Source: Paenibacillus sp. FJAT-26967 (GTDB taxonomy: Bacteria; Bacillota; Bacilli; Paenibacillales; NBRC-103111). Taken from it: 43,757 nt of DNA. The notes below the pieces were generated by a model. The model was not told the origin of the DNA, ran no database searches, and was given only the letters and a program-made list of their open reading frames with translations. A program made the translations under genes and the position numbers. Shown one piece after another: positions 23,977 to 32,138 of the stretch. How positions within the stretch are numbered: the stretch's first letter is position 1; each line of letters begins with the position of its first letter. The stretch is from positions 2,484-46,240 of the forward strand of contig NZ_LMXH01000002.1 in the NCBI RefSeq assembly GCF_001541095.1. Reading direction: 5' to 3'.

Positions 23977-25714
23977 GCCGGGTCCCCTCCTCCTGTATGG
24001 AATAAAGTGACGCGTAGAGTCCCTTCTGCGCGAGCAGCTCCTGATGGGTTCCGCGTCCTACGATGCGCCCTTCGTCTAGTACGATGATTTCGTCCGCATG
24101 TTTAACTGCGCTGATACGGTGCGCAATGATTAAGGTGGTTTTATCCTTGTGCGAAGCCCGGATTTGTCTTACGATGCTGGTTTCGGTAACCGCATCCACC
24201 GCGCTGACGCTGTCGTCTAGAATCAGAATGGGGGCATGCTTCATGAAGCCCCGTGCCAGACTGGCCCGCTGGCGCTGGCCGCCCGACAGCGTGATCCCGC
24301 GTTCACCGAGCTTCGTATCGAAACCTTGGGGGAGCTCGGTAATGCTGCTGTAAATTTGAGCATCGCGCGCCGCCTGCTCCATCTCGTCTTCCATCGCTTC
24401 CCGGTTAGAGAAGGCGATATTATCGCGGATCGTCGTGCTGAACAGGAAGCCGTCCTGAGGAACATAGGCGATTTGGGATCGCAGGCTGCTAAGGGTGACA
24501 TCGCGTATATCCCTTCCACCGATAAGAATGGTATGGGCAGGAGGATCATAGACCCGCAGCAGAAGTTTAACCAGCGTAGTCTTGCCGCTGCCTGTTCTGC
24601 CTACAATGCCCAGCGTTCTTCCCGGCTTGATGCTCAGGTTGATGTCTTCCAGTGCGCAGCGGTCCGAACCCGGGTAGCAGAAAGACAGGTTCCTGATTCG
24701 GATATCCGTCATTCCCGGACCCAGCTCTGCCGCATCAGGCTGTTCACGGATATCCGGCGCAGCGGACAGCAGATTGTTCAGCCGTTCGAGCGAGGCACGG
24801 GAGCGCTGCATCATATTGATCACATTGCCGATCTGCTGCAAAGGTGTCATCATCATACGCAGATAAAAGGTGAGCGACACGAAGCTTCCGAGTGAAATTT
24901 GTCTCGTTAGCGTCATATAACCGCCAATAAGAATGGCAAGTACCATGGAGAGAGAACCCATAAAGGGAAGCAGGGTCTGGAAGAGAGAAGAAATTCTTAC
25001 CAGACGGAGCTGGTTCTGCCGGATTCGGTCCACACTCACTCCAAAACGTGCAGAAGCCATTTCTTCGGCTGCAAAAGTCTTGGTTACCCGGATTCCGCCA
25101 AACTGCTCTTCGGCGGATTCGGTCATAGAGGCGAGCGATTCCTGGACTTCAAGTGAGCGCGTACGTATTCGTGGCCCCAGAAATACAACGATGACGGGAA
25201 TGGTTGCCATGGGAAGGAGCGTGCCCGCGATCAGACTAAAAGGAATTGAACTAAGTGACATCATGACAAAGGCGGATAAAATAAAGAAGATGGCGTTAGT
25301 AGTCTGATTCACGCCGTTGGAGATCGATTCTCTTACGGCTGTTACGTCATTCATGACATAGCTGAGCAGCCTTCCGACCCCATGTCTTGAGAAGTAGTAC
25401 TCACTCAGGGAAGAGAAGTGACGGAACAGCTTCTGGCGTGTGACATATTCGAATTTTCTTCCTAGCCTTGCATTGGTATATTGGCCGATACCGAATAGCA
25501 CACCATAAGTGACGCCAATCCCAAGCAGAGCAAGGCTGTAACGGGCAATGGATTCCATGGTCGCGGTCTTTTGCTGGAGGTCATCGGTAAAATGGCCCAG
25601 CACCAGCGGAAACAAAGACTGGATAACGTTGGATAGAATGATGAAGAAAACACCCGTGGCATACATGCCTAAATTAGCTTTTACATAATCACGCAGTAAT
25701 CTTGTACTGCCCAA
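23969..25714 (-). CDS. ABC exporter half-transporter, degenerate-site subunit (BmrC/YheI-like)
   Basis: A 581-aa half-exporter with six TM helices (about 15-315) and an ATPase domain. Walker A is GRTGSGKTT, signature LSGGQRQRASLARG, Walker B ILILDDSVSAVD, H-loop IAHRISA. The catalytic Glu after Walker B is replaced by Asp (DD instead of DE), the hallmark of the subunit that contributes the non-hydrolysing site in asymmetric exporters. Together with the gene downstream it forms a heterodimer. The start is TTG 25714, with GGGAGGTG seven bases upstream. A promoter with -35 TTGCCG and -10 TAGAAT lies at 25780-25751. Confidence 0.94.
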   Translation of the reverse strand: MGSTRLLRDYVKANLGMYATGVFFIILSNVIQSLFPLVLGHFTDDLQQKTATMESIARYSLALLGIGVTYGVLFGIGQYTNARLGRKFEYVTRQKLFRHFSSLSEYYFSRHGVGRLLSYVMNDVTAVRESISNGVNQTTNAIFFILSAFVMMSLSSIPFSLIAGTLLPMATIPVIVVFLGPRIRTRSLEVQESLASMTESAEEQFGGIRVTKTFAAEEMASARFGVSVDRIRQNQLRLVRISSLFQTLLPFMGSLSMVLAILIGGYMTLTRQISLGSFVSLTFYLRMMMTPLQQIGNVINMMQRSRASLERLNNLLSAAPDIREQPDAAELGPGMTDIRIRNLSFCYPGSDRCALEDINLSIKPGRTLGIVGRTGSGKTTLVKLLLRVYDPPAHTILIGGRDIRDVTLSSLRSQIAYVPQDGFLFSTTIRDNIAFSNREAMEDEMEQAARDAQIYSSITELPQGFDTKLGERGITLSGGQRQRASLARGFMKHAPILILDDSVSAVDAVTETSIVRQIRASHKDKTTLIIAHRISAVKHADEIIVLDEGRIVGRGTHQELLAQKGLYASLYSIQEEGTRHA

Positions 25715-25750
25715 GTCACAGCACCTCCCGGCTCATTTACTCATCCTTCC

Positions 25751-25780
25751 ATTCTAAAGGGCTGTAGAAGAGAGCGGCAA
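25751..25780 (-). promoter_or_regulatory. Promoter of the ABC exporter operon
   Basis: Minus strand: TTGCCG (25780-25775), 18-bp spacer, TAGAAT (25756-25751), about 37 bases before the TTG start codon. Confidence 0.55.
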
Positions 25781-25925
25781 GGAACGTTTGTGCACCTGTA
25801 GGGTGATATCGGGGCATACAGAGCCGCCAGTTATATGAAAGCGGTTTTTTACCAAGGAATTCAAAATATTTGGAGTTTTTATCCTATTGAACATCTCAAG
25901 TCAAAATTGTGTCAGGGGGAGCGGT

Positions 25926-26483
25926 ATGGAGGAGACGTTATACAGGGAGCAGTTAATCGAGTGGTTTTTACATAATGAGGAGAGAATGGAGGCTTTGAGA
26001 GTCCTGCGGAACCAAGCGCTGCCAGAAGCCGTTATCGCTGCCGGATTCGTACGCAATTATGTGTGGGATCAGCTGCATGGCTATAAGACCGCAACTCCGC
26101 TCAATGATACGGATGTTGTCTACCTGGATCTGCTGGATGTATCGGAGCAAAGGGACCGGTCAGCCGAGAGAGCTTTACAAGAATTGTGTCCCAGATGGAA
26201 ATGGTCTGTCAAAAATCAGGCGCGCATGCATCTGCGGAATCAAGTGGAGCCTTATACTTCGCTGGAAGATGCACTCAGCAGATGGCCGGAAACGGCGACC
26301 GCCGTGGGGATCAGATGGACGGAAGAGGATAGGCTCGAAATTGTTGCGCCTTACGGGCTTACGGATCTGTTTCAACTCCGGGTAAAGAGATGTCCTTCGT
26401 TTGAAGATCGGTTCTATTACCGCCAAAGAGTGGAGCAAAAGGGCTGGCTGACAAGATGGCCCAGGCTGCAAATGGAAGACTGA
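25926..26483 (+). CDS. Nucleotidyltransferase-family protein (DUF925-like)
   Basis: A 185-aa cytosolic protein with the pattern of the small nucleotidyltransferase-fold family formerly called DUF925. It begins with a helix bundle (LYREQLIEWFLHNEERMEALRVL), followed by AAGFVRNYVWDQLHGY and the acidic NDTDVVYLD motif that replaces the GS...D-x-D catalytic signature. It ends with GLTDLFQLRVKRCP and FYYRQRVEQKGWLTRWPRL. The activity has not been established to my knowledge. The ATG at 25926 is chosen because AGGGGGAGCGG lies directly upstream; an earlier in-frame TTG (25887) has no ribosome site. Confidence 0.85.
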   Translation: MEETLYREQLIEWFLHNEERMEALRVLRNQALPEAVIAAGFVRNYVWDQLHGYKTATPLNDTDVVYLDLLDVSEQRDRSAERALQELCPRWKWSVKNQARMHLRNQVEPYTSLEDALSRWPETATAVGIRWTEEDRLEIVAPYGLTDLFQLRVKRCPSFEDRFYYRQRVEQKGWLTRWPRLQMED

Positions 26484-26650
26484 ATCACAGAGAGGATTTG
26501 CACATTCGCCCCTTAATCTTGACCTTGCCAAAAAACATTTTCAAAAAGATAATCATGGACGATGTTTCCAGGTTAGGATTATAATGCTGACAGAACGGAG
26601 CTTAATAATCCATCTTATTGCTCGGAGCCAAAGCCGGAAGGGTGAGCCAG

Positions 26651-27868
26651 GTGTCATCGAATATCCGTAAAATGCTGATGATGAACTTTGTTTCGTCAAT
26701 TATTTTTATTTACATCGGGATTTTTATTAATTTGTATATTTGGCAGGTTAACAACAGCATTTTTGAAGTTTCTTGGTTTAACCTGGTTATGTTTATAGGC
26801 TGGGGCATCTCCTTTGTACTGGGGGCGCGGATGCTGTACAGGCAGACAATCCGCCTGCTGCTGGCTTTGTCGGCTGTCAGCGGTGCGGCTGCCTTCCTGC
26901 TGCTGACTTTCCTCACTCTGGATAACCGGAATTTGTGGATCGCTATGATCGGTTTGCCGGTAGGGCTGATGTGGGGGTTCTATACGGTTGCTCAGAATTT
27001 AAGTGTGTCTTTCTCTGGGAAAGGCAGCGAAGTCGCTTCTTTTTTTGCCGCCAATAACCTTATCGCTCAGGTCTTATCCATGGTTATTCCGATCGTATCC
27101 GCCCAGTTTATCGGATGGTTCGGCTATGAAAGCTCGTTTATTCTCATGTTTGTCTTTGTTATTATCATGCTCCTGTTCTCTTATACGATGCCTAAAATAT
27201 CGATGCCCCTTTCCGAGGGGCCCCAACTGGGTTTCTGGAAAGAACTTACCGTAAAAAAGGTGTTCGGCAGCCGCCAATCGGTCTGGCTCGTCCTGTCCAT
27301 CCTTGCAGGCGGCGTATTCCTGCAATTTCAGAACCTGTTTACACTCGTGTTCACTTTTACCGTTACCCAGGATAAACTGCTGATCGCCCTGCTGAATGTG
27401 CTTTATACGGGTTCCGCTTTTCTGGGCCTTGTGCTGTACCGCAAATTCAAATGGAACGATAATCTCTGCCTGTGGCTGGGAGTTATTCTTCTGTCGGCGG
27501 GGTTTGTTGTTGCGCTCTTCCCGCTGCATCCGCTGCTGATTTTGTCCAATGTGTTGACGGCTTTCGGAATGTTCTTCTTCGCGATGATCTGGAATGCGCA
27601 GCAGTTTCACTGTATCGAGAATTTCCCGCCTGCCCGTAAGGCCGCTTTTCTGATCTGGCGTGAGGGCCTCTTAATCGGCATGCGTATCATTCTGCTTGTT
27701 TTTATCATGCAGCTTCAAAGTCTGGACGGCTGGTTGTATGTGGCCCTCATCGGGATTACGCTGATCAGCTTGATTTTAATTCCTGTTTTTCAGACAAAAG
27801 CAGTTAAAGTGATGGTGACGGGCAGGGCGCCTTCATCCCCGGGAACTTCCATTTCAGAAGGAACCTGA
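26651..27868 (+). CDS. MFS transporter
   Basis: A 405-aa integral membrane protein with 12 predicted TM helices in two six-helix halves, of major facilitator type. It is mostly hydrophobic with short loops, a central loop of about 25 residues (MPKISMPLSEGPQLGFWKELTVKK) and a Ser/Thr-rich C-terminal tail. The substrate and direction cannot be told from sequence. The GTG at 26651 is chosen because GGAAGGG lies eight bases before it; an in-frame TTG at 26618 has none. A TATAAT at 26580-26585 may be its -10. It is followed by a strong terminator, so it is not part of the pts region downstream. Confidence 0.85.
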   Translation: MSSNIRKMLMMNFVSSIIFIYIGIFINLYIWQVNNSIFEVSWFNLVMFIGWGISFVLGARMLYRQTIRLLLALSAVSGAAAFLLLTFLTLDNRNLWIAMIGLPVGLMWGFYTVAQNLSVSFSGKGSEVASFFAANNLIAQVLSMVIPIVSAQFIGWFGYESSFILMFVFVIIMLLFSYTMPKISMPLSEGPQLGFWKELTVKKVFGSRQSVWLVLSILAGGVFLQFQNLFTLVFTFTVTQDKLLIALLNVLYTGSAFLGLVLYRKFKWNDNLCLWLGVILLSAGFVVALFPLHPLLILSNVLTAFGMFFFAMIWNAQQFHCIENFPPARKAAFLIWREGLLIGMRIILLVFIMQLQSLDGWLYVALIGITLISLILIPVFQTKAVKVMVTGRAPSSPGTSISEGT

Positions 27869-27921
27869 GGGATATCGAAGATTGGGAAGCAGGACTTTCC
27901 TCAGGGTGCAGGAACCCGGCT

Positions 27922-27965
27922 AAACCGGACTTAGGACTAATTTCCTGAGTCCGGTTTCTTTTTGC
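27922..27965 (+). terminator. Terminator after the MFS gene
   Basis: AAACCGGACTTAGG pairs with CCTGAGTCCGGTTT (one G-U pair) around an 8-nt loop, then CTTTTTG. Confidence 0.88.
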
Positions 27966-28014
27966 ACTATGAATGGTGCAAAAGGTTTGATCTTCTCAGT
28001 TGGAAGCGGTTGCG
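27960..28014 (+). promoter_or_regulatory. Inverted repeat and possible cre upstream of ptsH
   Basis: TTTTGCAC and GTGCAAAA (27960-27983, 8-bp spacer) form an inverted repeat just after the terminator T-run. TGGAAGCGGTTGCG (28001-28014) matches a CcpA cre in all but one conserved base. No clear -35/-10 pair is seen, so the ptsH promoter is not placed. Confidence 0.35.
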
Positions 28015-28086
28015 ATAAGGTGGATACATCGGGAGCAGTCCCGCTAAGGTCAAGTTTCAGGCACGAAATCGGGAGGAGTTATACAA

Positions 28087-28344
28087 ATGCAGAAAGAATT
28101 TTCCGTGCAGAATCCGCTAGGGATCCACTCACGCCCTGCCGGGGCTTTGATGAAGAAAGCAAAATTATTTCCATGTGAAATCACTGTTACTAAAGGTGAC
28201 AAAACCGTAAACGGCAAAAGCATCGTCGGTTTGCTGTCGCTCGAAATGCGTTACGGAGATAAAGTAACCGTCAACACGTCCGGTGAGCAGGAAGAGGAAG
28301 CGCTGAACGAGCTCGGGCAAATGCTCGAATCCGTTCTTGAATAG
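28087..28344 (+). CDS. ptsH: Phosphocarrier protein HPr
   Basis: An 85-aa HPr of normal length. The PEP/EI-dependent phosphorylation site is His14 in NPLGIHSRPAG, and the HPr-kinase site is Ser45 in GKSIVGLLSL. Having both sites makes it a true HPr rather than Crh, able to pass phosphate to PTS permeases and PRD regulators and, as HPr(Ser-P), to assist CcpA. GGGAGGAG precedes the ATG. ptsI follows with a 9-bp gap, as in most Firmicutes, but no ptsG-type permease gene is upstream. Whether this is the only ptsHI pair of the cell cannot be judged from the window. Confidence 0.96.
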   Translation: MQKEFSVQNPLGIHSRPAGALMKKAKLFPCEITVTKGDKTVNGKSIVGLLSLEMRYGDKVTVNTSGEQEEEALNELGQMLESVLE

Positions 28345-28353
28345 GTGAATAGC

Positions 28354-30108
28354 ATGAATAGGCAGGAAGAAAATGTTAAAATAAAAGGAATTGCGGCTGC
28401 TCCTGGCTATGCAATGGGCAGAGCGCAAATCTGGCAGGAAGTGCCCGTTGAGGTCGGCAGACGGATTCTGGCTGAGGAAGAAGTGGCAGCAGAAGTAGTG
28501 CGGCTAGAGCTGAAAACCAAGCAAGCGCTTGCAGAACTCCAGTCTCTCAAAGAAGAGACGGCGCAGAAAATGGGGGAAGCTCATGCCGAAATCTTCGAGA
28601 CACACATGCTGCTTCTTGAAGATGATGATTTCATCGGCGCTGCGGCCGCCAGCATCCGCTGTGAGCATGTGAATGCAGAGGCAGCGGTGGAAGAGGCTGC
28701 GCAGGCCCTCGTCGCCGTATTCGAGAACATGAATGACGCCTACATGCGCGAACGCGCATCCGACATCCGCGACGTCGCCAAACGTCTGCAGCGTCTGCTG
28801 CGCGGTGAAGAAGCCGATATGCAGGTCGGAGGCAGGGAACCGGTCGTTCTGTTCGCCCACGACCTGACGCCATCGGATACGGCCCGGCTGGACCGCAGCC
28901 GCGTTACCGGCTTCGCTACCGCTATCGGCGGCAGGACCTCGCATTCCGCGATCATGGCAAGATCGCTGGAGATTCCCGCCATTGTCGGCATGGGCGACGC
29001 ACTCCAGCAGGTGAAAGCCGGCGACTATGTGATCGTCGACGGCAGCGAAGGCGCGGTGTACATCAATCCGGATGCGGAGCTGATCGGGCAGTACCGCTCC
29101 AAACAAAGCCGCTATGAAGAACGCCGCAGCCGGCTGCAGGCCTATGTCAGCCGTGCTTCGGAGACAGCCGACGGCAAGCACGTCGAGCTGGCGGCGAACA
29201 TCGGCGGCCCGCAGGATGCCCAGGCGGCCCGCACGGGCGGAGCCGAAGGAATCGGTTTGTACCGGACGGAGTTCCTGTACATGGGCCGCGACACGATGCC
29301 GACGGAGGAGGAGCAGTTCCTCGCGTACAAAGTCGTCGCCGAAATGTTCCCGTCCCAGCCGGTTGTGATCCGGACCCTCGATATCGGCGGAGACAAAGAA
29401 TTGCCGTATCTGAGCCTGCCGAAGGAAGCGAATCCGTTCCTGGGCTATCGCGCCATCCGGCTTTGTCTGGACCGCAAGGACTTGTTCCTCACCCAGCTTC
29501 GCGCCATCCTTCGCGCCAGCGCCTTCGGCAAAGTCAAGATCATGTACCCGATGATCTCGAATATCGAAGAGCTGCGCCAAGCGAATGCGGTTCTCGCGGA
29601 AGCCAAAGCAGAGCTGGATGCCGAGGGAATTGCCTACGGCCAGGACGTAGAGGTCGGCATCATGATCGAAGTGCCGGCTGCGGGCATGGCAGCGGATCAA
29701 CTCGCTTCCGAAGCTGATTTCTTCAGCATCGGCACGAACGATCTCGTGCAGTATATGATGGCTGCTGACCGGATGAACGAAACGATCGCTCATCTGAGCG
29801 AACCGTTCAATCCGGGCGTCCTCCGCCTGATCCGGCACGTGATCGAGTCGGCGCACGCCAAAGGCCGGTGGGTCGGCATGTGCGGTGAGATGGCCGGCAA
29901 TGTGACGGCTATTCCGCTGCTGCTGGGAATGGGCCTGGATGAGTTCAGTATGGGAGCGGGATCTATCGCCGCCGCCCGGGGGCTTCTGCATAAGCTCGAC
30001 AGCGAAGAGATGAAGCTGCTGGCAAGTGAAGCGCTCGAGCTGTACACGGCAGAAGAAATCAAGCAGTATGTGATCGGCCGCGTTCCTGCCGTATCGGAAT
30101 GGCTGTAA
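28354..30108 (+). CDS. ptsI: PTS enzyme I (phosphoenolpyruvate-protein phosphotransferase)
   Basis: A 584-aa cytosolic enzyme I, the first PTS kinase, which moves phosphate from PEP to HPr. It has the N-terminal HPr-binding domain with helical insert (about 35-150), the swivelling phosphohistidine domain with active His197 (AIGGRTSHSAIMAR), and the C-terminal PEP-binding TIM barrel with GLYRTEFLYM, the IEVPAAGMAAD loop, FSIGTNDLVQY and the catalytic Cys in GMCGEMAG. The ATG at 28354 is taken as start because AGGTG lies seven bases upstream; an in-frame GTG at 28345 directly follows the ptsH stop but lacks a site. The middle and end of the gene are visibly richer in GC third positions than its neighbours. 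Confidence 0.96.
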   Translation: MNRQEENVKIKGIAAAPGYAMGRAQIWQEVPVEVGRRILAEEEVAAEVVRLELKTKQALAELQSLKEETAQKMGEAHAEIFETHMLLLEDDDFIGAAAASIRCEHVNAEAAVEEAAQALVAVFENMNDAYMRERASDIRDVAKRLQRLLRGEEADMQVGGREPVVLFAHDLTPSDTARLDRSRVTGFATAIGGRTSHSAIMARSLEIPAIVGMGDALQQVKAGDYVIVDGSEGAVYINPDAELIGQYRSKQSRYEERRSRLQAYVSRASETADGKHVELAANIGGPQDAQAARTGGAEGIGLYRTEFLYMGRDTMPTEEEQFLAYKVVAEMFPSQPVVIRTLDIGGDKELPYLSLPKEANPFLGYRAIRLCLDRKDLFLTQLRAILRASAFGKVKIMYPMISNIEELRQANAVLAEAKAELDAEGIAYGQDVEVGIMIEVPAAGMAADQLASEADFFSIGTNDLVQYMMAADRMNETIAHLSEPFNPGVLRLIRHVIESAHAKGRWVGMCGEMAGNVTAIPLLLGMGLDEFSMGAGSIAAARGLLHKLDSEEMKLLASEALELYTAEEIKQYVIGRVPAVSEWL

Positions 30109-30169
30109 ACCTGTAGCGGCCGCTCCTGCCTAGTCACGATGAATTCCTTCCGTAGAAGAGGATGGGAAG

Positions 30170-30178
30170 TGGTACAAT
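30170..30178 (+). promoter_or_regulatory. Possible extended -10 promoter before the regulator gene
   Basis: TGG-TACAAT (30170-30178) is an extended -10 twelve bases before the regulator start codon's ribosome site, within the 81-bp gap after ptsI. There is no good -35. No terminator is seen in the gap, so read-through from ptsHI is also possible. Confidence 0.35.
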
Positions 30179-30189
30179 AGACGACAAGG

Positions 30190-32136
30190 TTGTACTTGCA
30201 GGAGGGATTACTGATGACGTTAACTACACGATCTCGTGCATTGCTCAAAAAAATCGTCTATTCACGGAGTCCTCTGAGGATCAAGGAATGTGCGGAAGAA
30301 TTCCAGGTTAGTGAGCGGACCGTCAAATATGATCTGGAAGCCATAAGAATCTGGCTCCAGCAGGAGAGCATCGAACTTCAGTCCAGACCGAACAAAGGGA
30401 TCTGGATTGAGTGCGGGGATGCGGAGAGGATTCATCTCCTGGAACGGCTGGATGCGGTAAGCGAGCATGTTTTTCTTAATCAGCAGGGCCGCATGAGGTA
30501 TATGCTCATTGAACTTCTGCTGAACGACGGATACGTGACCATCGGCGAACTGGTGAACAAACATGACGTCAGCCGGAATACGGTGCAGGCCGATCTTGCC
30601 ATTGCGCAGCAGCAGCTCGTCCATTCGAATCTGGAGCTGGTCCGCAGCAGGCACGGAATCAAGGTGAGCGGCCCCCGGCTTCGAAAACGCGCAGCTCTGG
30701 AGAATATTATCCAGGATCTGCTCGACGGTAATGACATGTTCCAGATTGTGCAGGGAGTTGTCCGGGAAAGAAAGCCCAAGCTCCACTTCAGCAAGCTGCT
30801 GGAATGGTTCCTGGAGCCCGTCGGGGATCTCGACCGTATTTTCCAAGTGGTCGGAAGTCTAGTGAGACAGACGCGCGAGAGGACGCATATCCTGCTGTCG
30901 GATAATGCCATCATTGGCGTGTTTATCCGGCTATGTATCGTCATCCGCGGGAATTTTACACTAGAAGGTGAGGATGAAGCCGGTCTGAATCAGCAGACGC
31001 CGCTCTCACCGCCCCGTGCCCTGACCCGGCATCATACGTGTATAACGGAACTGTTCCGCGATCAATTAACCGGACTATCCGCTGTGCTTGAGCGCGAATT
31101 TACCGACGAAAGCATCCGGTACGTCAGTTTACCCGCAATCGGCATGATACCTCAGATGCTGAAGGATAAAGATGAGGCGGGGCAGATGCTGCCTGACGCT
31201 TATCTGGTTACGAAGACGCTTATTGATCTCGTCAGTGAAGCCGTGCGCGTCCGGTTCCGGCAGGATCCCGATCTCATGCAGTATCTGCATGCTCATGTCG
31301 CCGATAAACTCAACAAATACAGCTATGGAATCGCCGATCCCAATCCTTTGCTGCATGAAATTATGCGTTCTTACCGCCAGATGTTCGATCCTGTCCGGCA
31401 AGCCTGCAAAGAAGTATTCGCTCCTTACGGCATTACACTCTCTGATTCCGACGTAGCGTATATAGTTCTTCATTTCCAGGCTGCTTTTGAACGGCGACAG
31501 GACACTCAGGTCTATAAGGCGCTGGTTGTATGCGGTACCGGACGGGGAACATCGAAGCTTTTGAAAACGGTCATTGAGAATGAGATCAAAACGCTTCAGG
31601 TTGCGGCTTTTTGTTCGGTGATGGAGTTTGAGAAACAGAATGTCACCGATTTTGATCTGGTTATCAGTATTTTTCCGATCGATTCGGCTGTGCCCGTCGT
31701 CGTGGTTAATCCGATTCCGGATAAGAATGACTTCAAATCGATACGTTTGAGGCTGGATCATCTGGAAGAGACGCGGGCCCCTCAAGATCCGCTGGCGCGG
31801 GTGAACGATAGTTTGCAAAGGCCCGAGCTGTCTTATTTAGAACAGAAGTTTCAAGATATTATCTGGAAAGGCTTCGAGCTTAGCCGGGCTATCCGGACCC
31901 GTTTCGCAGACTACCTGAGCGAAGACAGAATGGAAGGCTTAACGCTTCATTTGCTTTTTATGATGAACCGCATTGCGTTTGATACAGCTTATGTCCAGTC
32001 CGGCAACTCAGCCGTTCCTGAAGGTATCGGAGGGGAAGCGGTACAGCACTTGAAGGAGCTGCTTTCCGAACATCGGATTCATGCGACAGAAGGCGAAATC
32101 ATGGCCATTTTAAGGTATTTTGAGAGGAGTTCGTAA
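30190..32136 (+). CDS. BglG/MtlR-type PRD-containing transcriptional regulator
   Basis: A 648-aa regulator. Domain order: two winged HTH domains (about 5-65, with RIKECAEEFQVSERTVKYDL; and about 100-155, with VTIGELVNKHDVSRNTVQADL); PRD1 (about 195-320); PRD2 (about 330-435) with His369 and His428; an EIIB-like domain (about 440-525) with Cys448 in VVCGTGRGTSKLL; and a third, C-terminal PRD-like domain (about 545-648) with His587 (LTLHLLFMM). PRD1 lacks both His at the usual places (GVFIRL and VSLPAIG), so phosphorylation control probably acts on PRD2 and the EIIB Cys. This is a DNA-binding activator rather than an RNA antiterminator. It is first in the operon and controls, most likely, the genes that follow. 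The next gene starts two bases after its stop. Confidence 0.9.
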   Translation: MYLQEGLLMTLTTRSRALLKKIVYSRSPLRIKECAEEFQVSERTVKYDLEAIRIWLQQESIELQSRPNKGIWIECGDAERIHLLERLDAVSEHVFLNQQGRMRYMLIELLLNDGYVTIGELVNKHDVSRNTVQADLAIAQQQLVHSNLELVRSRHGIKVSGPRLRKRAALENIIQDLLDGNDMFQIVQGVVRERKPKLHFSKLLEWFLEPVGDLDRIFQVVGSLVRQTRERTHILLSDNAIIGVFIRLCIVIRGNFTLEGEDEAGLNQQTPLSPPRALTRHHTCITELFRDQLTGLSAVLEREFTDESIRYVSLPAIGMIPQMLKDKDEAGQMLPDAYLVTKTLIDLVSEAVRVRFRQDPDLMQYLHAHVADKLNKYSYGIADPNPLLHEIMRSYRQMFDPVRQACKEVFAPYGITLSDSDVAYIVLHFQAAFERRQDTQVYKALVVCGTGRGTSKLLKTVIENEIKTLQVAAFCSVMEFEKQNVTDFDLVISIFPIDSAVPVVVVNPIPDKNDFKSIRLRLDHLEETRAPQDPLARVNDSLQRPELSYLEQKFQDIIWKGFELSRAIRTRFADYLSEDRMEGLTLHLLFMMNRIAFDTAYVQSGNSAVPEGIGGEAVQHLKELLSEHRIHATEGEIMAILRYFERSS

Positions 32137-32138
32137 AG

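Noticed and set aside
28504-29991. Open frame of 495 codons on the minus strand across ptsI
   Set aside because: Enzyme I is unmistakable on the plus strand; the antisense frame is open because ptsI is GC-rich in third positions.
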